64,000 bases of DNA from Eisenbergiella tayi (GTDB lineage: Bacteria; Bacillota; Clostridia; Lachnospirales; Lachnospiraceae). The stretch lies in contig NZ_MPDJ01000001.1 of the NCBI RefSeq assembly GCF_001881565.1, positions 1,717,594-1,781,593 on the forward strand. Direction: 5' to 3'. Positions 18,438 to 26,504 of the stretch are shown piece after piece (the stretch's first letter is position 1; each line of letters opens with the position of its first letter). The notes beneath the pieces are model-generated. The model ran no database searches and was not told where the DNA came from. It saw nothing but the letters and a program-made list of their open reading frames with translations. The position numbers were made by a program, and so were the translations under genes.

Positions 18438-18818
18438 TTACGGAGCCTCCATTTCCTCCGGAATATGAATATCTAAACTAACTTGCAGAGCATCATCAAT
18501 CGCTCTCATTTCTTCGCGAGATACGCGCCCAATGTACGATAAAACACGCCTTTTATCAATCGTTTTAATTTGCTCCAGCAGAACAACAGATTTCAGTCCA
18601 AGCTCTGGAACGCTCTCCAGTGCATAGTGTGTGGGCAGCTCCTTTTTCTTAATCCATTTACTGGTGAGTGGAGCTACGATCAAAGTGGGGCAGAAAAAAT
18701 TCCCCACATTGTTTTGAAGAACCAGGACAGGACGGGTGCCGCCTTGCTCTGATCCAAAATAAGGGTTCAAATTGGCATAATATAAATCCCCACGCTTATA
18801 AATCCAATCTTCTTTCAT
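18438..18818 (-). CDS. mazF: MazF/PemK-type mRNA endonuclease toxin
   Basis: 126 residues of the PemK/MazF fold: IYKRGDLYYANLNP, GSEQGGTRPVLVLQNN, TLIVAPLTSK, LLEQIKTIDKRRVLSYIGRV. The start ATG at 18818 lies six bases after AGGAGG. MazF toxins cleave mRNA at short sites and usually have a MazE antitoxin encoded upstream; none is seen here. Solitary copies occur near integrases of clostridial elements, where they may be controlled by an unlinked antitoxin or may have another role. Confidence 0.85.
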   Translation of the reverse strand: MKEDWIYKRGDLYYANLNPYFGSEQGGTRPVLVLQNNVGNFFCPTLIVAPLTSKWIKKKELPTHYALESVPELGLKSVVLLEQIKTIDKRRVLSYIGRVSREEMRAIDDALQVSLDIHIPEEMEAP

Positions 18819-18909
18819 GTTCATCCTCCTATGTTTTGAGATTTGATTATGTAAGAAGGAGGCTCTGCAAATTACAGAGTCTCCTTCAATTTAGCGCCTG
18901 TTTTATCCC

Positions 18910-19011
18910 TTACTTGTCCACGACACCCCAGGGATTTGGGTAATCATTAAGCCGCAGGTGGCTGGCCTGCTTCTCAGGAGTTTCACCTCCACTTCGTTTG
19001 GTCTTACCCAT
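18910..19011 (-). CDS. Possible 33-residue protein upstream of mazF
   Basis: The frame starts at ATG 19011 (MGKTKRSGGETPEKQ) and ends in LRLNDYPNPWGVVDK. The composition is protein-like, but the ribosome site is weak (GCAGG). The rest of 18819-19305 shows no clear gene. It contains a TTGACA box (19253-19258, minus strand) that could serve the mazF-xis-int genes, with a poor -10. Confidence 0.4.
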   Translation of the reverse strand: MGKTKRSGGETPEKQASHLRLNDYPNPWGVVDK

Positions 19012-19261
19012 GGCCTGCGACGGTTATTATCACGCTCGGACTATGGCTGTAAGAGAGCTTTCCTCCTTGTTATGCCATGACCGGATGCCATCCGATGTAT
19101 TCCAGCCTGATATATTTCTGATAAACCGAAAACTCATCTATACAGCAAAAATGGGTTGGCCTGTTATGCGAGTGGCAGCTCTCAGAAAATATACCGCTGA
19201 TGTAGCGGCTATTACGCCCAAAGAGGATCAAACTTAATGATTCGTATATGAGGTTGTCAAG

Positions 19262-19294
19262 GTGCAAGTGAAAGGATTTCCCTCTCACTTGCTA
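19262..19294 (-). other. Hairpin after the sigma-like gene
   Basis: Stem GCAAGTGA-GAGG / CCTT-TCACTTGC with a five-base loop lies just downstream of the sigma-like gene. No T run follows on the minus strand, so it is an mRNA-end or processing structure rather than a simple terminator. Confidence 0.45.
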
Positions 19295-19305
19295 CTGCCA
19301 CTTTT

Positions 19306-19854
19306 TTAGAAAATCGCAACCAACTTTTTTATTTTTTCTTCAATTTTTTTCAATCGCTTATCTGCGGCTTGCCGAGTAATACCATATCGTTGGGCTAAAC
19401 AAGTTGCATTTGGTATTTTCATTTCATAATAGGACAATATAAAATCTCGTTCTGCTGGACTCAGTTTCAATAGAGCTTGGTGTAAATCCTCAAGAAGTAA
19501 ATTCTGAATAGCTTGTTCCGCAGTATCAACAGATTCATCCACAAACAAATCTGTATCCTGATAACCTTCCTCTGTGCCGTCACGATCTCCCACATGAGAA
19601 GCCGGGAATATAGAGCGACTTTTCTCATGTTCCTGGAGATAGCGGCTGTGGCGGTCCTCCTGTTGGTATTTTTCAAAATCTTTGCGAGAACATTCCATGA
19701 TAATGCGGTCATCTTCATCACGGAACATTTTGACTGTTTCAACAAAAAAGCGCCCAGTAAAGCAACCATTGCGGCGTGCCTTACTGAACGCTGAAAAACT
19801 GATTTCCTCCCATTCCTGTGGGCTGTTATTTTTCCAAATGAATACTCTCGTCAT
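19306..19854 (-). CDS. Sigma-70 region 4 domain protein
   Basis: 182 residues, starting at ATG 19854 with GGAGG before it. The C-terminus is a sigma region 4-like helix-turn-helix (LSPAERDFILSYYEMKIPNATCLAQRYGITRQAADKRLKKIEEKI). The first half is a compact domain found in Tn916-type regulators (TRVFIWKNNSPQEWEEISF; FVETVKMFRDEDDRIIMECSRKDFEKY). It is likely a regulator of excision or transfer genes. The lysine-rich tail is typical. Confidence 0.75.
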   Translation of the reverse strand: MTRVFIWKNNSPQEWEEISFSAFSKARRNGCFTGRFFVETVKMFRDEDDRIIMECSRKDFEKYQQEDRHSRYLQEHEKSRSIFPASHVGDRDGTEEGYQDTDLFVDESVDTAEQAIQNLLLEDLHQALLKLSPAERDFILSYYEMKIPNATCLAQRYGITRQAADKRLKKIEEKIKKLVAIF

Positions 19855-20025
19855 ATCCTTTCCTCCGTTCAAATTCTTGGTAGTCAGCGAATTTGAACGG
19901 TGTCATGGATATTTTGCTATGTACGCCTCCCAGCGCATACCGGCCTCCTAATACCGGGCAAAGAAAAAGGCCGGAAGTGTTTTCACCTCCAGCCATGTTC
20001 CTGCCGCCATATTGCAGCAGGAATG

Positions 20026-20050
20026 AAAAAAGCCCGGTTAATGCCGGGCC
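20026..20050 (-). terminator. Rho-independent terminator after the second ArpU-like gene
   Basis: Stem GGCCCGG/CCGGGC(T) with loop CATTAA, followed on the minus strand by six T. It separates the sigma-like gene from the regulator encoded at 20155-20691. In 20100-20175 the direct repeat TCGGGATTTAG recurs and overlaps the end of that gene. Confidence 0.75.
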
Positions 20051-20154
20051 TTATGTAGAAAAGTATTCAATTTAGCGCATTCCTGCCACTATAACAAGTA
20101 TAGCAGGTCGGAAGTCGGAAGGGAGTAGGGATTAGGTCGGGGATTTGTCGGGAT

Positions 20155-20691
20155 TTAGTCGGGATTTAGTCGGGGCAGCTCCTCCAGGACTTCTGGAATA
20201 GAATATCCAAACAAGCAAACAGAAAATAAATAGATGGCTTCTCGTTTTCGGTCATAAAAGACACTGCGCTCTATATTTAGTTCTTCCAGCAATTCTTTCT
20301 CTGTACTGTTGAACCGATAGATAAATTGCTTAGTCAAAATTTCATAGTAAAGTTCTCCTCGATCCGGATACCGTTTCAGACGAAGGAGTGCACGGTCAAT
20401 AATATTGACTAGCATTTGATTTTGAACAAGGCAGCAAACTTTTTCTTCAAAGGCTTGCAGTTCAATATCTGGTGCAAAATTTTCAAGATAGCAGAGGCCA
20501 GACTCTATATCTTGTTCTCCCATAATCCAAGCAGTTTCTTGTAATTCTTCTGCCCGTTCACTCAGAACCCAGACTACATCACGGTAAATCTTTAGAATCA
20601 GCTTACTTCTATGAAACGCAGCGTCGCTGTTAAGCCCCAAAGCTGTTAGCCTGCTGTTACATTTTTGGATTGTTGTGCTTTCTTTTCTCAT
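20155..20691 (-). CDS. Second ArpU-like regulator
   Basis: 178 residues. The plan is the same as in the protein of 13867-14418: KIYRDVVWVLSERAEEL near residue 35, GELYYEILTKQFIYRF in the middle, and a helix-turn-helix with RSVFYDRKREAIYLFSVCLFGYS. The start ATG follows GGAGGGATG. Its promoter region contains the palindrome GTTCGCAATATTGCGAAC, so the ImmR-like regulator next door probably represses it, placing it in the switch that triggers element transfer. Confidence 0.6.
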   Translation of the reverse strand: MRKESTTIQKCNSRLTALGLNSDAAFHRSKLILKIYRDVVWVLSERAEELQETAWIMGEQDIESGLCYLENFAPDIELQAFEEKVCCLVQNQMLVNIIDRALLRLKRYPDRGELYYEILTKQFIYRFNSTEKELLEELNIERSVFYDRKREAIYLFSVCLFGYSIPEVLEELPRLNPD

Positions 20692-20706
20692 AGAACATCC
20701 CTCCTT

Positions 20707-20724
20707 GTTCGCAATATTGCGAAC
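20707..20724. promoter_or_regulatory. 18-bp perfect palindrome, likely ImmR-type operator
   Basis: GTTCGCAATATTGCGAAC is a perfect palindrome 16 bases before the ATG of the second ArpU-like gene, at its ribosome site. A near copy stands upstream of the XRE gene (21809). Confidence 0.7.
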
Positions 20725-20795
20725 ATATTAGGTACAAAATAGCATAGCAGAGGAGCGTGAGAGAGGGCAGTGCCTCTCTCTATTCCCCCATTTGG

Positions 20796-21410
20796 TTATA
20801 TCAGGTTTCTGGATTTTAGACGAATCTGCATTGCTTGCTTGGAAACCTCAAAAATATTTGCCATTTCAGCAATGAGCTGTTCATCTGTCCGGCCTATTTT
20901 AAGCCGGTAAAAACATTTTTTGATCTGCGGTAAAGGCATCAGCAGAGCAGAAGCCAGAGTATCCGCCTGACGCTCAATTATGCCATGACTTTCGTCGGAA
21001 GAAACATTTCCGTTATAAGCAGCAACATCTCCAGTACCAGAGTACAACTTCTTATGTAGTACCCAATGAGCCAGCTCATGGGCACAGGTAAAACGGAGCC
21101 GCCCTAATTTTGACGGATCACAAAGCCGTTCATCAATTAAGATTGTACCGGCTCTTACTGCAATCATTCGATACTGTCTCTGTATCTGGTCATATAAGAC
21201 AACAGCACCGTCATCGAAAATTGTTTCCCCTAATATCTTGGGGTTTTTTCTTAGTGTATGAAACTCCAGGATTAGATCAAACTTTGTCTCGATAATGGTT
21301 TCGATTGGCACAGGACATGGTTGCCCGGATAGCAGAGAGGGATCATATTCCATCAGGATTTTTCGCCCTACTGCCTCGATTGCTTCTGTACGGATTTGTG
21401 GAATTGACAA
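20796..21410 (-). CDS. immA: ImmA/IrrE-type metallopeptidase
   Basis: 204 residues with the zinc peptidase motif HELAHWVLH (FTCAHELAHWVLHKK) near residue 115 and a downstream Glu in ERQADTLASALLMP. Proteins of this family cut XRE repressors of integrative elements after DNA damage or cell-cell signals (ICEBs1 ImmA on ImmR). The gene follows the XRE gene by 12 bases, the order expected for a repressor/anti-repressor pair. The symbol is given by analogy. Confidence 0.85.
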   Translation of the reverse strand: MSIPQIRTEAIEAVGRKILMEYDPSLLSGQPCPVPIETIIETKFDLILEFHTLRKNPKILGETIFDDGAVVLYDQIQRQYRMIAVRAGTILIDERLCDPSKLGRLRFTCAHELAHWVLHKKLYSGTGDVAAYNGNVSSDESHGIIERQADTLASALLMPLPQIKKCFYRLKIGRTDEQLIAEMANIFEVSKQAMQIRLKSRNLI

Positions 21411-21421
21411 AGCTCTCCCCC

Positions 21422-21790
21422 CTATCGTTTACGCTCCTTTAGCATTTTCATAAATGTCTGCCATTCTTCATCGGTAGCATCTACTTCTTTTGCCACACGC
21501 AAGGCTGCCCGAACAATATCTTTTTCCATGATATAGTCTGGCAAATCAGCAGATACTGTATTGCGTGATTTTGCAGCCAGATCCAAAAGCAACTCATGTT
21601 CTGATTTATCCAAATTCAGAAAGGCAGAGATGCGTTCCACAAAATCTCCATTGGGTGCAGGACGGCGGCTTTGCTCAATATCACACAGATAACCGTAAGC
21701 AATATTCAAATGCTTGGCTGTATCGCGTAAATTGAATTTGTGCGCCTTGCGTTTCTCGGCTATAAATGATCCAAAAGTTATATTGCCCAC
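21422..21790 (-). CDS. immR: XRE-family repressor (ImmR-like)
   Basis: 122 residues. The N-terminal helix-turn-helix (FGSFIAEKRKAHKFNLRDTAKHLNIAYGYLCDIEQSRR) is of the Cro/CI type; the C-terminal part is helical. A GTG at 21790 is chosen because AGAGG lies 8 bases before it; a GTG at 21799 overlaps that site. It is the likely binder of the GTTCG...CGAAC sites at 20707, 21809 and 21846 and the likely substrate of the adjacent metallopeptidase. Confidence 0.8.
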   Translation of the reverse strand: MGNITFGSFIAEKRKAHKFNLRDTAKHLNIAYGYLCDIEQSRRPAPNGDFVERISAFLNLDKSEHELLLDLAAKSRNTVSADLPDYIMEKDIVRAALRVAKEVDATDEEWQTFMKMLKERKR

Positions 21791-21808
21791 AGCATTCACC
21801 TCTCATTT

Positions 21809-21858
21809 GTTCGACGAACTGCGAACATCTTGCTTATATTGTATATCGAACATCTGTT
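21809..21858 (-). promoter_or_regulatory. Autoregulated promoter of the immR-immA pair
   Basis: GTTCGACGAACTGCGAAC (21809-21826) matches the outer halves of the palindrome at 20707. A second motif, GAACATCTGTTC (21847-21858), lies within the spacer of a promoter with -35 TTGAAG and -10 TACAAT, 17 bases apart on the minus strand. A repressor bound there would cover the promoter. Confidence 0.65.
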
Positions 21859-21921
21859 CACTTCAAGGATAAAAATTTCATTTGAAAAGAGGTGTTAAAA
21901 ATCAATAACACCTCTTTTGCG

Positions 21922-22884
21922 CTATATAAATTCCTGAGCGATTTGCTGCATTTCCGTAATGCACTCTTTGGGAGAGAGAATTTTTATTTTCCCTTTGAAT
22001 TTGAATATCCAGCCATAAAAAGTTCCACTGGGGTTCACTTCAATTTTGGCTGTGAAGTGTGTATCATCATACCTATCAACAGCAGCATCTTCTCCATAAT
22101 GATCTATGATTACTCTCATCAATTCGTTTTCACATAGAAGGGTTACTTCCTTCGATGACTCCGATGTAAACATATCAACCATTTTATTTGTATAGGAGGC
22201 TACATCAAATCCCTCTATCGGCATAAAGTAAGTTTCCAGATTTTCTACACTTGTTAGCCGATCTACACGGAAGTGAGCAATTTTCTGATGCTTCAGAGAA
22301 AATCCAATCAAATAGTAATGGTCATTTTTCCATTCAAGCGCATAGGGATTTACGACATAATAATATCCATCGTGCTTTAAGATTTTCTTTTTTTCCTGAG
22401 TATATTCATAGTATTGGAACCGAATTTGCTGATGGTTTCCAATCGCTGTTTGGATATTATCAATGATATAGTAAACCTTTTCATTATGCGGTTTGACACG
22501 GCTGGATAAAGCAGCAAATTTTTGAAGCTGTTCTGCCTGATGTGTGCTGGTCAGACGGCATAATTTCTGTACCAGTTCCTCGGATTTCTTGGCAGAAATG
22601 ATCTTCGAGGATGCTACTGCGTCTGTCAGCATTTTCAGTTCAGGATACTCAAACGGTCGGCTTCCCATAAAATATTGGTTTTGGGTACTCTTGACCACCA
22701 CAATATCAATCCCTGCATCGATCAGCGCATTGGTATCTGCGTAAACAGTCTGCCGCACTGCCTGAATTCCTTTTCCATTCAGATGGGCAATGATGTCAGA
22801 TACTGTGGCGGGATGGTTTTCATCGGTCCTCTCATAGAGAAACCGGAGTAATTCCAGTATCCGCATATTTGTTGAATTCTGCAT
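21922..22884 (-). CDS. WYL-domain transcription regulator
   Basis: 320 residues. An N-terminal winged helix (ILELLRFLYERTDENHPATVSDIIAHLN; IQAVRQTVYADTNALIDAG) is followed by a WYL domain with YYVVNPYALEWKNDHYYLIGFS and the HFRVDRLTSVE block, and a WCX-like C-terminus. WYL proteins sense nucleic-acid or nucleotide ligands and often control defence or mobile genes. It is placed between the element regulators and the immunity array. Confidence 0.9.
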   Translation of the reverse strand: MQNSTNMRILELLRFLYERTDENHPATVSDIIAHLNGKGIQAVRQTVYADTNALIDAGIDIVVVKSTQNQYFMGSRPFEYPELKMLTDAVASSKIISAKKSEELVQKLCRLTSTHQAEQLQKFAALSSRVKPHNEKVYYIIDNIQTAIGNHQQIRFQYYEYTQEKKKILKHDGYYYVVNPYALEWKNDHYYLIGFSLKHQKIAHFRVDRLTSVENLETYFMPIEGFDVASYTNKMVDMFTSESSKEVTLLCENELMRVIIDHYGEDAAVDRYDDTHFTAKIEVNPSGTFYGWIFKFKGKIKILSPKECITEMQQIAQEFI

Positions 22885-22912
22885 ACTTCACCTCCTCGAT
22901 TCTTAAAATGGC

Positions 22913-23053
22913 CTATTTTGTATGGTGTCCAGCCCCAAAGACCAGAAGCAGGGCGACAGCACAGAGAAGCAGGCCGATCCAATTTCGATCTATAATCAGC
23001 TTGATCACCGCCACAAGCAGAAGTCCGCCTGCCAGGAGCACAACGCCATTCAT
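22913..23053 (-). CDS. 46-residue two-helix membrane protein
   Basis: The ATG at 23053 directly follows the stop of the DUF4261 gene (TGAATG), so it is translationally coupled. Two hydrophobic helices (VVLLAGGLLLVAVIKLII and WIGLLLCAVALLLVFGAG) make up almost the whole chain. The function is unknown. Small membrane proteins of this plan occur as immunity proteins, and it is the last gene of the array on this side. Confidence 0.65.
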   Translation of the reverse strand: MNGVVLLAGGLLLVAVIKLIIDRNWIGLLLCAVALLLVFGAGHHTK

Positions 23054-23932
23054 TCAGCGTCCTCCCGAAGCATAGTTTCCCATGTTGATGTCCAGCACCC
23101 CTCTGGGCGGCTGGATCAGGGAGTCCTCATACTGGCACTTCCACTGGACCTCCCGGCACATCTGGCTATCCGCCACGCCGTCTATGGTTTCCCCATCCTG
23201 AATGGGGTTATCATGCTCCAGAATATAGGACGCTGCATTATAGGCGTGGTTTACCACCCAGTTGGGGTCCATGCCGTGGAAGTGGTACTGGAGATCCGGC
23301 AAAAACAGGGTGCTCATGCCCACCGTGTCGATGAGCATATCCTCCGTGCCCTCGATGTTGAAGAAACGGACATTGACGCCAAAGCGGATGAACCGATCCG
23401 GCCCCTCAATCTGATGGGAGCGCACATCCTCTGCCAGAAACAGCTTGCCGCAGTTCTGGAAATAGAACGCCTCACAGGTGGGGTACAGCTCTGCCAGAGC
23501 CTCCAGAAAGTCGGCATCCAGGTTGGCACGCTCCAGCGCTGGAAGCGCCGCAGTCAGCATATCGGTGGCCACCACCTGATATTTGCACTCCCGGAAGATC
23601 CGGTCACGGTCCTCCTGGCAGTCCCACATCTGGCTCATCAGAAAGGCATCAAAGCCTTTGCCCTTGAACTTGTCGCATTTCATCACCATCAGCTGTACCG
23701 GGTACTTGCCGTCCTGAAATTCCGCGACATGATCCAGGGCGGCAAAGCCGGCCATTTTCTTATCATAACAGAAGCACTCTGTTGATCCGATGTGCTTCTC
23801 CATTATGGCAGTCATTTTTTCTTTATCCGGCATTTCTACCGGCTCTTTGAACAGCATCTGAATGAGATAGGGACCTCCGGGCTGGGGGCCTTTTTTGTCG
23901 TCCAGATTTTGCTGGAAAGCTTTATTGCTCAT
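23054..23932 (-). CDS. DUF4261 family protein
   Basis: 292 residues. The start ATG at 23932 has AAGGAGGAAC before it and overlaps the upstream stop as ATGA. The C-terminal part carries typical DUF4261 features (DTVGMSTLFLPDLQYHFHGMDP, WVVNHAYNAASYILEHDNPI, DSLIQPPRGVLDI). Biochemical function is unknown. DUF4261 genes often sit in clusters of toxin-immunity type families. Soluble, acidic, no membrane segment. Confidence 0.7.
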   Translation of the reverse strand: MSNKAFQQNLDDKKGPQPGGPYLIQMLFKEPVEMPDKEKMTAIMEKHIGSTECFCYDKKMAGFAALDHVAEFQDGKYPVQLMVMKCDKFKGKGFDAFLMSQMWDCQEDRDRIFRECKYQVVATDMLTAALPALERANLDADFLEALAELYPTCEAFYFQNCGKLFLAEDVRSHQIEGPDRFIRFGVNVRFFNIEGTEDMLIDTVGMSTLFLPDLQYHFHGMDPNWVVNHAYNAASYILEHDNPIQDGETIDGVADSQMCREVQWKCQYEDSLIQPPRGVLDINMGNYASGGR

Positions 23933-24813
23933 TTGGGTTCCTCCTTCTTTTCTGGGAACAGTTTCCACCGAAACTCCAGCTCTTTCTGGACAAACTCTTT
24001 CGGCAGGCCGCGGGGGTTGGCGATGAGATACCATACCCGAAAGGTGCGCTTCTTCGGATCTGTTTCCTGCCGGTAGAGCTGATAGCCCGCCTCATCCTCC
24101 TGTGTCCACTGTCCTGTCTGCCGCTTGGCCTGCACAAAGGGTTCCACCACCTGGTCCAGTTCCTCTCTGGTGCGGCTTGAGGCCCAGGCTTGATCCACAT
24201 CATTGGCGTGGGAGAGGTGGAACAACATCGAACCCATCCAGTTCTTTGCCTTGTGTCCAGGCGTTCCGCGCAATTCCGCCTGACGGCGGTACTCCTCCAT
24301 CTGCTCCGCCGTTCCGTACCGTTCCACCATCTGCTCCCGCACATAGATGAACCAGCTGTAGTCCTCCGCCTCGGTGAAGGGGGCGCAGACCGGCTGTAAT
24401 GCCTCCACGGGGTCTGCCTCGAAGCGGTCGATGAAGTCGAGGTAGTTGGCTTTGACCAGGGGCAGAAAGGTGTCCAGCAGCCCGGTGTTCAGCCGCAGGT
24501 CCTCTGTCAGCATCCGAAAGAATGAACCGCCTGTTGTGGGTTCAATTCTGAAAGAGTAGAGGTAGTCATCTCCCTGCTTTATGATACAGCTGAAGCCCAC
24601 CTCCACATTCCCATGGCCGATTTCGTAGTCTATGTAGTTGTAGCGGCTCCGGTCAAACCAGATCTGATAGGTCAGCCCGTTTTTCATTTTCTTTTTGAAG
24701 TCGCCCTTTTTCAGACGCTTCCAGCCCTTTTCCTCCAGGCCCAGGCCGTTCCACAGGTAGTCCAGAAGTTCCTGAATTATATCTGCCGGCCGTTTTTGTT
24801 CCACGGTCTCCAC
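23929..24813 (-). CDS. Immunity-array protein of unknown family
   Basis: 294 residues, soluble and charged. I do not recognise the family. Visible blocks are LLDYLWNGLGLEEKGWKRLKKGDFKKK, YQIWFDRSRYNYIDYEIGHGNVEVGF and the C-terminal FRVWYLIANPRGLPKEFVQKE. It begins with GTG at 24813 near a GGGGG site. ATGA overlap with the following gene shows co-translation with DUF4261. Confidence 0.6.
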   Translation of the reverse strand: METVEQKRPADIIQELLDYLWNGLGLEEKGWKRLKKGDFKKKMKNGLTYQIWFDRSRYNYIDYEIGHGNVEVGFSCIIKQGDDYLYSFRIEPTTGGSFFRMLTEDLRLNTGLLDTFLPLVKANYLDFIDRFEADPVEALQPVCAPFTEAEDYSWFIYVREQMVERYGTAEQMEEYRRQAELRGTPGHKAKNWMGSMLFHLSHANDVDQAWASSRTREELDQVVEPFVQAKRQTGQWTQEDEAGYQLYRQETDPKKRTFRVWYLIANPRGLPKEFVQKELEFRWKLFPEKKEEPK

Positions 24814-24830
24814 CCCCTGACGAATTCTCT

Positions 24831-25610
24831 TTAATAGTCAAGCAGGATAGGCACCTGCTGCTCCTCGGCAAATCGCATGGCCCGCCAGAACATGGAGAAG
24901 GCAAACTTGGCAAGGGATTGAGTGTCATACTGGGTGTGTTCCGGGATGTCTGCCTTGCTGTACTGTCCATCTGAGTCTACGGTTCCGTCTACCGGGTATC
25001 CCTCCGTGTCTGCCCAGCCAAGGATAGTGTCCTCATCGGCCTGCCACGCCAGCTGGTTCAGCTTTTCCAGCTCCTTCCGCAGTCCGCCCAAGGTGGCGAT
25101 AGCGGCGGTGTCATCGGTAGGCAAGGACCCTTGGAACAGAAAGCTGTCAGAAAGAGGGAGCCACCAGGTAGCCCCACGAAACAGGGACCACACCCGCTCC
25201 TCATCTGATGCAAGGCGGGCGACCAGAGGATGCTCCCCGAAGATCCAGTCCTTCTCCACGGTGGAAGGCACCGGTTCCTCGTATGTACGACAGGCGGCCA
25301 CCAGCAGCATAGCGCCGAAGGCATCCCAATCCGGCTTGTCGGTGTAATAAGGTTTCTCATTATTTTCAAGCCAGGGAGCGTAGGGGGGCTGGCCCGGCTG
25401 AGAAATGGCGCTCAAGATCTGATCCCGCCAGTTCTCCACCGCCGCCTGGACCTCAGCCGGGGACATTTCTTCCTCCTTATCAGCAGGTTCCCCGTCCGGG
25501 GTGATGCGGTTGAAAGAGTATCCGTTTTCCTCCGCCCACTGCTGCACAACAGTTTTCCAGTTGTGAGAATAGTACCGGGTCAGCGTCCCGGCGTAGATGT
25601 CAAGTCCCAT
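24831..25610 (-). CDS. Immunity-array protein of unknown family (MGLDIYAGTLTRYY type)
   Basis: 259 residues starting with ATG after AAGGAGAC. The opening MGLDIYAGTLTRYYSHNWKT and the aromatic middle (GATWWLPLSDSFLFQG) are distinctive. I cannot name a family. No signal peptide, membrane segment or catalytic motif is seen. It lies 17 bases upstream of the next gene in the same direction. Confidence 0.6.
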   Translation of the reverse strand: MGLDIYAGTLTRYYSHNWKTVVQQWAEENGYSFNRITPDGEPADKEEEMSPAEVQAAVENWRDQILSAISQPGQPPYAPWLENNEKPYYTDKPDWDAFGAMLLVAACRTYEEPVPSTVEKDWIFGEHPLVARLASDEERVWSLFRGATWWLPLSDSFLFQGSLPTDDTAAIATLGGLRKELEKLNQLAWQADEDTILGWADTEGYPVDGTVDSDGQYSKADIPEHTQYDTQSLAKFAFSMFWRAMRFAEEQQVPILLDY

Positions 25611-25625
25611 AGTAATGTCTCCTTT

Positions 25626-26489
25626 TCAATCAAAATCCATCCAGACCAGGTGTTTTCCGCAGTGGAGGCACTGGAACAGATAGCATTGCAGATGCCCGCC
25701 ATTGACAGATTCCCGGATCATTTCTTTTTGCTCATCGTCCCACATCGGGTCGTCCAGCACCTCCTCCAGCACACCCAGTGCCCGCAGTTCTCTGGCTCCC
25801 ACATTACCCAAATAGGCGCAATAGTCACCACAATGGGCGCGCCAGTATTCCTGCTGCCAGCCGGAGTAGCCGGGGGTGCGGTGGATCAGCTCGTCCAGCT
25901 TCTCCGGATCGTCTACACCATCGTCCACAGAGAAATCATCTTGAAAACTACCGTCATATTTCCGGGCTGCTTCGCCGTTGGCGATGCACTCTGGGCACAG
26001 ATATGCAATATCCTCCACTGAAAAGAACGGATTGGTATAGAAAATATGGGTCGTCTTGCCACAGCAGTCGCAGACAACGCCGTCTGCGGATTCCTCAAAA
26101 GCCCCAGTTTCCAGAGGGTTTGGGTGATACCGGAAGGCGGGCAGGCCCAGCTGGGCCTGCCGTTCCTTCTCTTTCTGCTTTTCCTCCGGCGTTTTGGGCT
26201 TGGGGAGAGCATAATGATTGCCCCAGTTTTCCGCATAGTCCTTCAGCGTGCCCAGCCGCTTGAGGGTCTTTTTATCGGAACGATTTCCGATTTGGCAGAG
26301 CAGTTCATAGGCATCCTTCTTGAAGTCCAGTAGATCATACACATCCACCAGCACTTCCTTGGCCTGCTGATCCTCACTCTGCTCAAGTTCTTCCTTGAAG
26401 GTATATAGAGCGCGGACACTGTCCGGACCTTCATTGGTCGCAACAAACTGTTTTTTTAGTTCGATATAGGTTTTTTGATATTCTGTCAT
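25626..26489 (-). CDS. CbrC-family protein with helical N-terminal extension
   Basis: 287 residues. From about residue 112 it follows the CbrC/UPF0167 pattern: GLPAFRYHPNPLETGAFEE, VVCDCCGKTTHIFYTNPFFS, LCPECIANGEAARKYDGSFQDD, with two CxxC pairs that may bind zinc. In E. coli CbrC is linked to colicin E2 tolerance, which suits an immunity cargo. The first 110 residues are helical, repeat-like, and not part of CbrC. ATG at 26489 is chosen because GGGAGGTG stands before it. Confidence 0.8.
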   Translation of the reverse strand: MTEYQKTYIELKKQFVATNEGPDSVRALYTFKEELEQSEDQQAKEVLVDVYDLLDFKKDAYELLCQIGNRSDKKTLKRLGTLKDYAENWGNHYALPKPKTPEEKQKEKERQAQLGLPAFRYHPNPLETGAFEESADGVVCDCCGKTTHIFYTNPFFSVEDIAYLCPECIANGEAARKYDGSFQDDFSVDDGVDDPEKLDELIHRTPGYSGWQQEYWRAHCGDYCAYLGNVGARELRALGVLEEVLDDPMWDDEQKEMIRESVNGGHLQCYLFQCLHCGKHLVWMDFD

Positions 26490-26504
26490 TGGTCGCACCT
26501 CCCA

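Noticed and set aside
19070..19288. 72-codon minus-strand frame downstream of the sigma-like gene
   Set aside because: No ribosome site and no protein-like pattern; it also covers the TTGACA promoter box.
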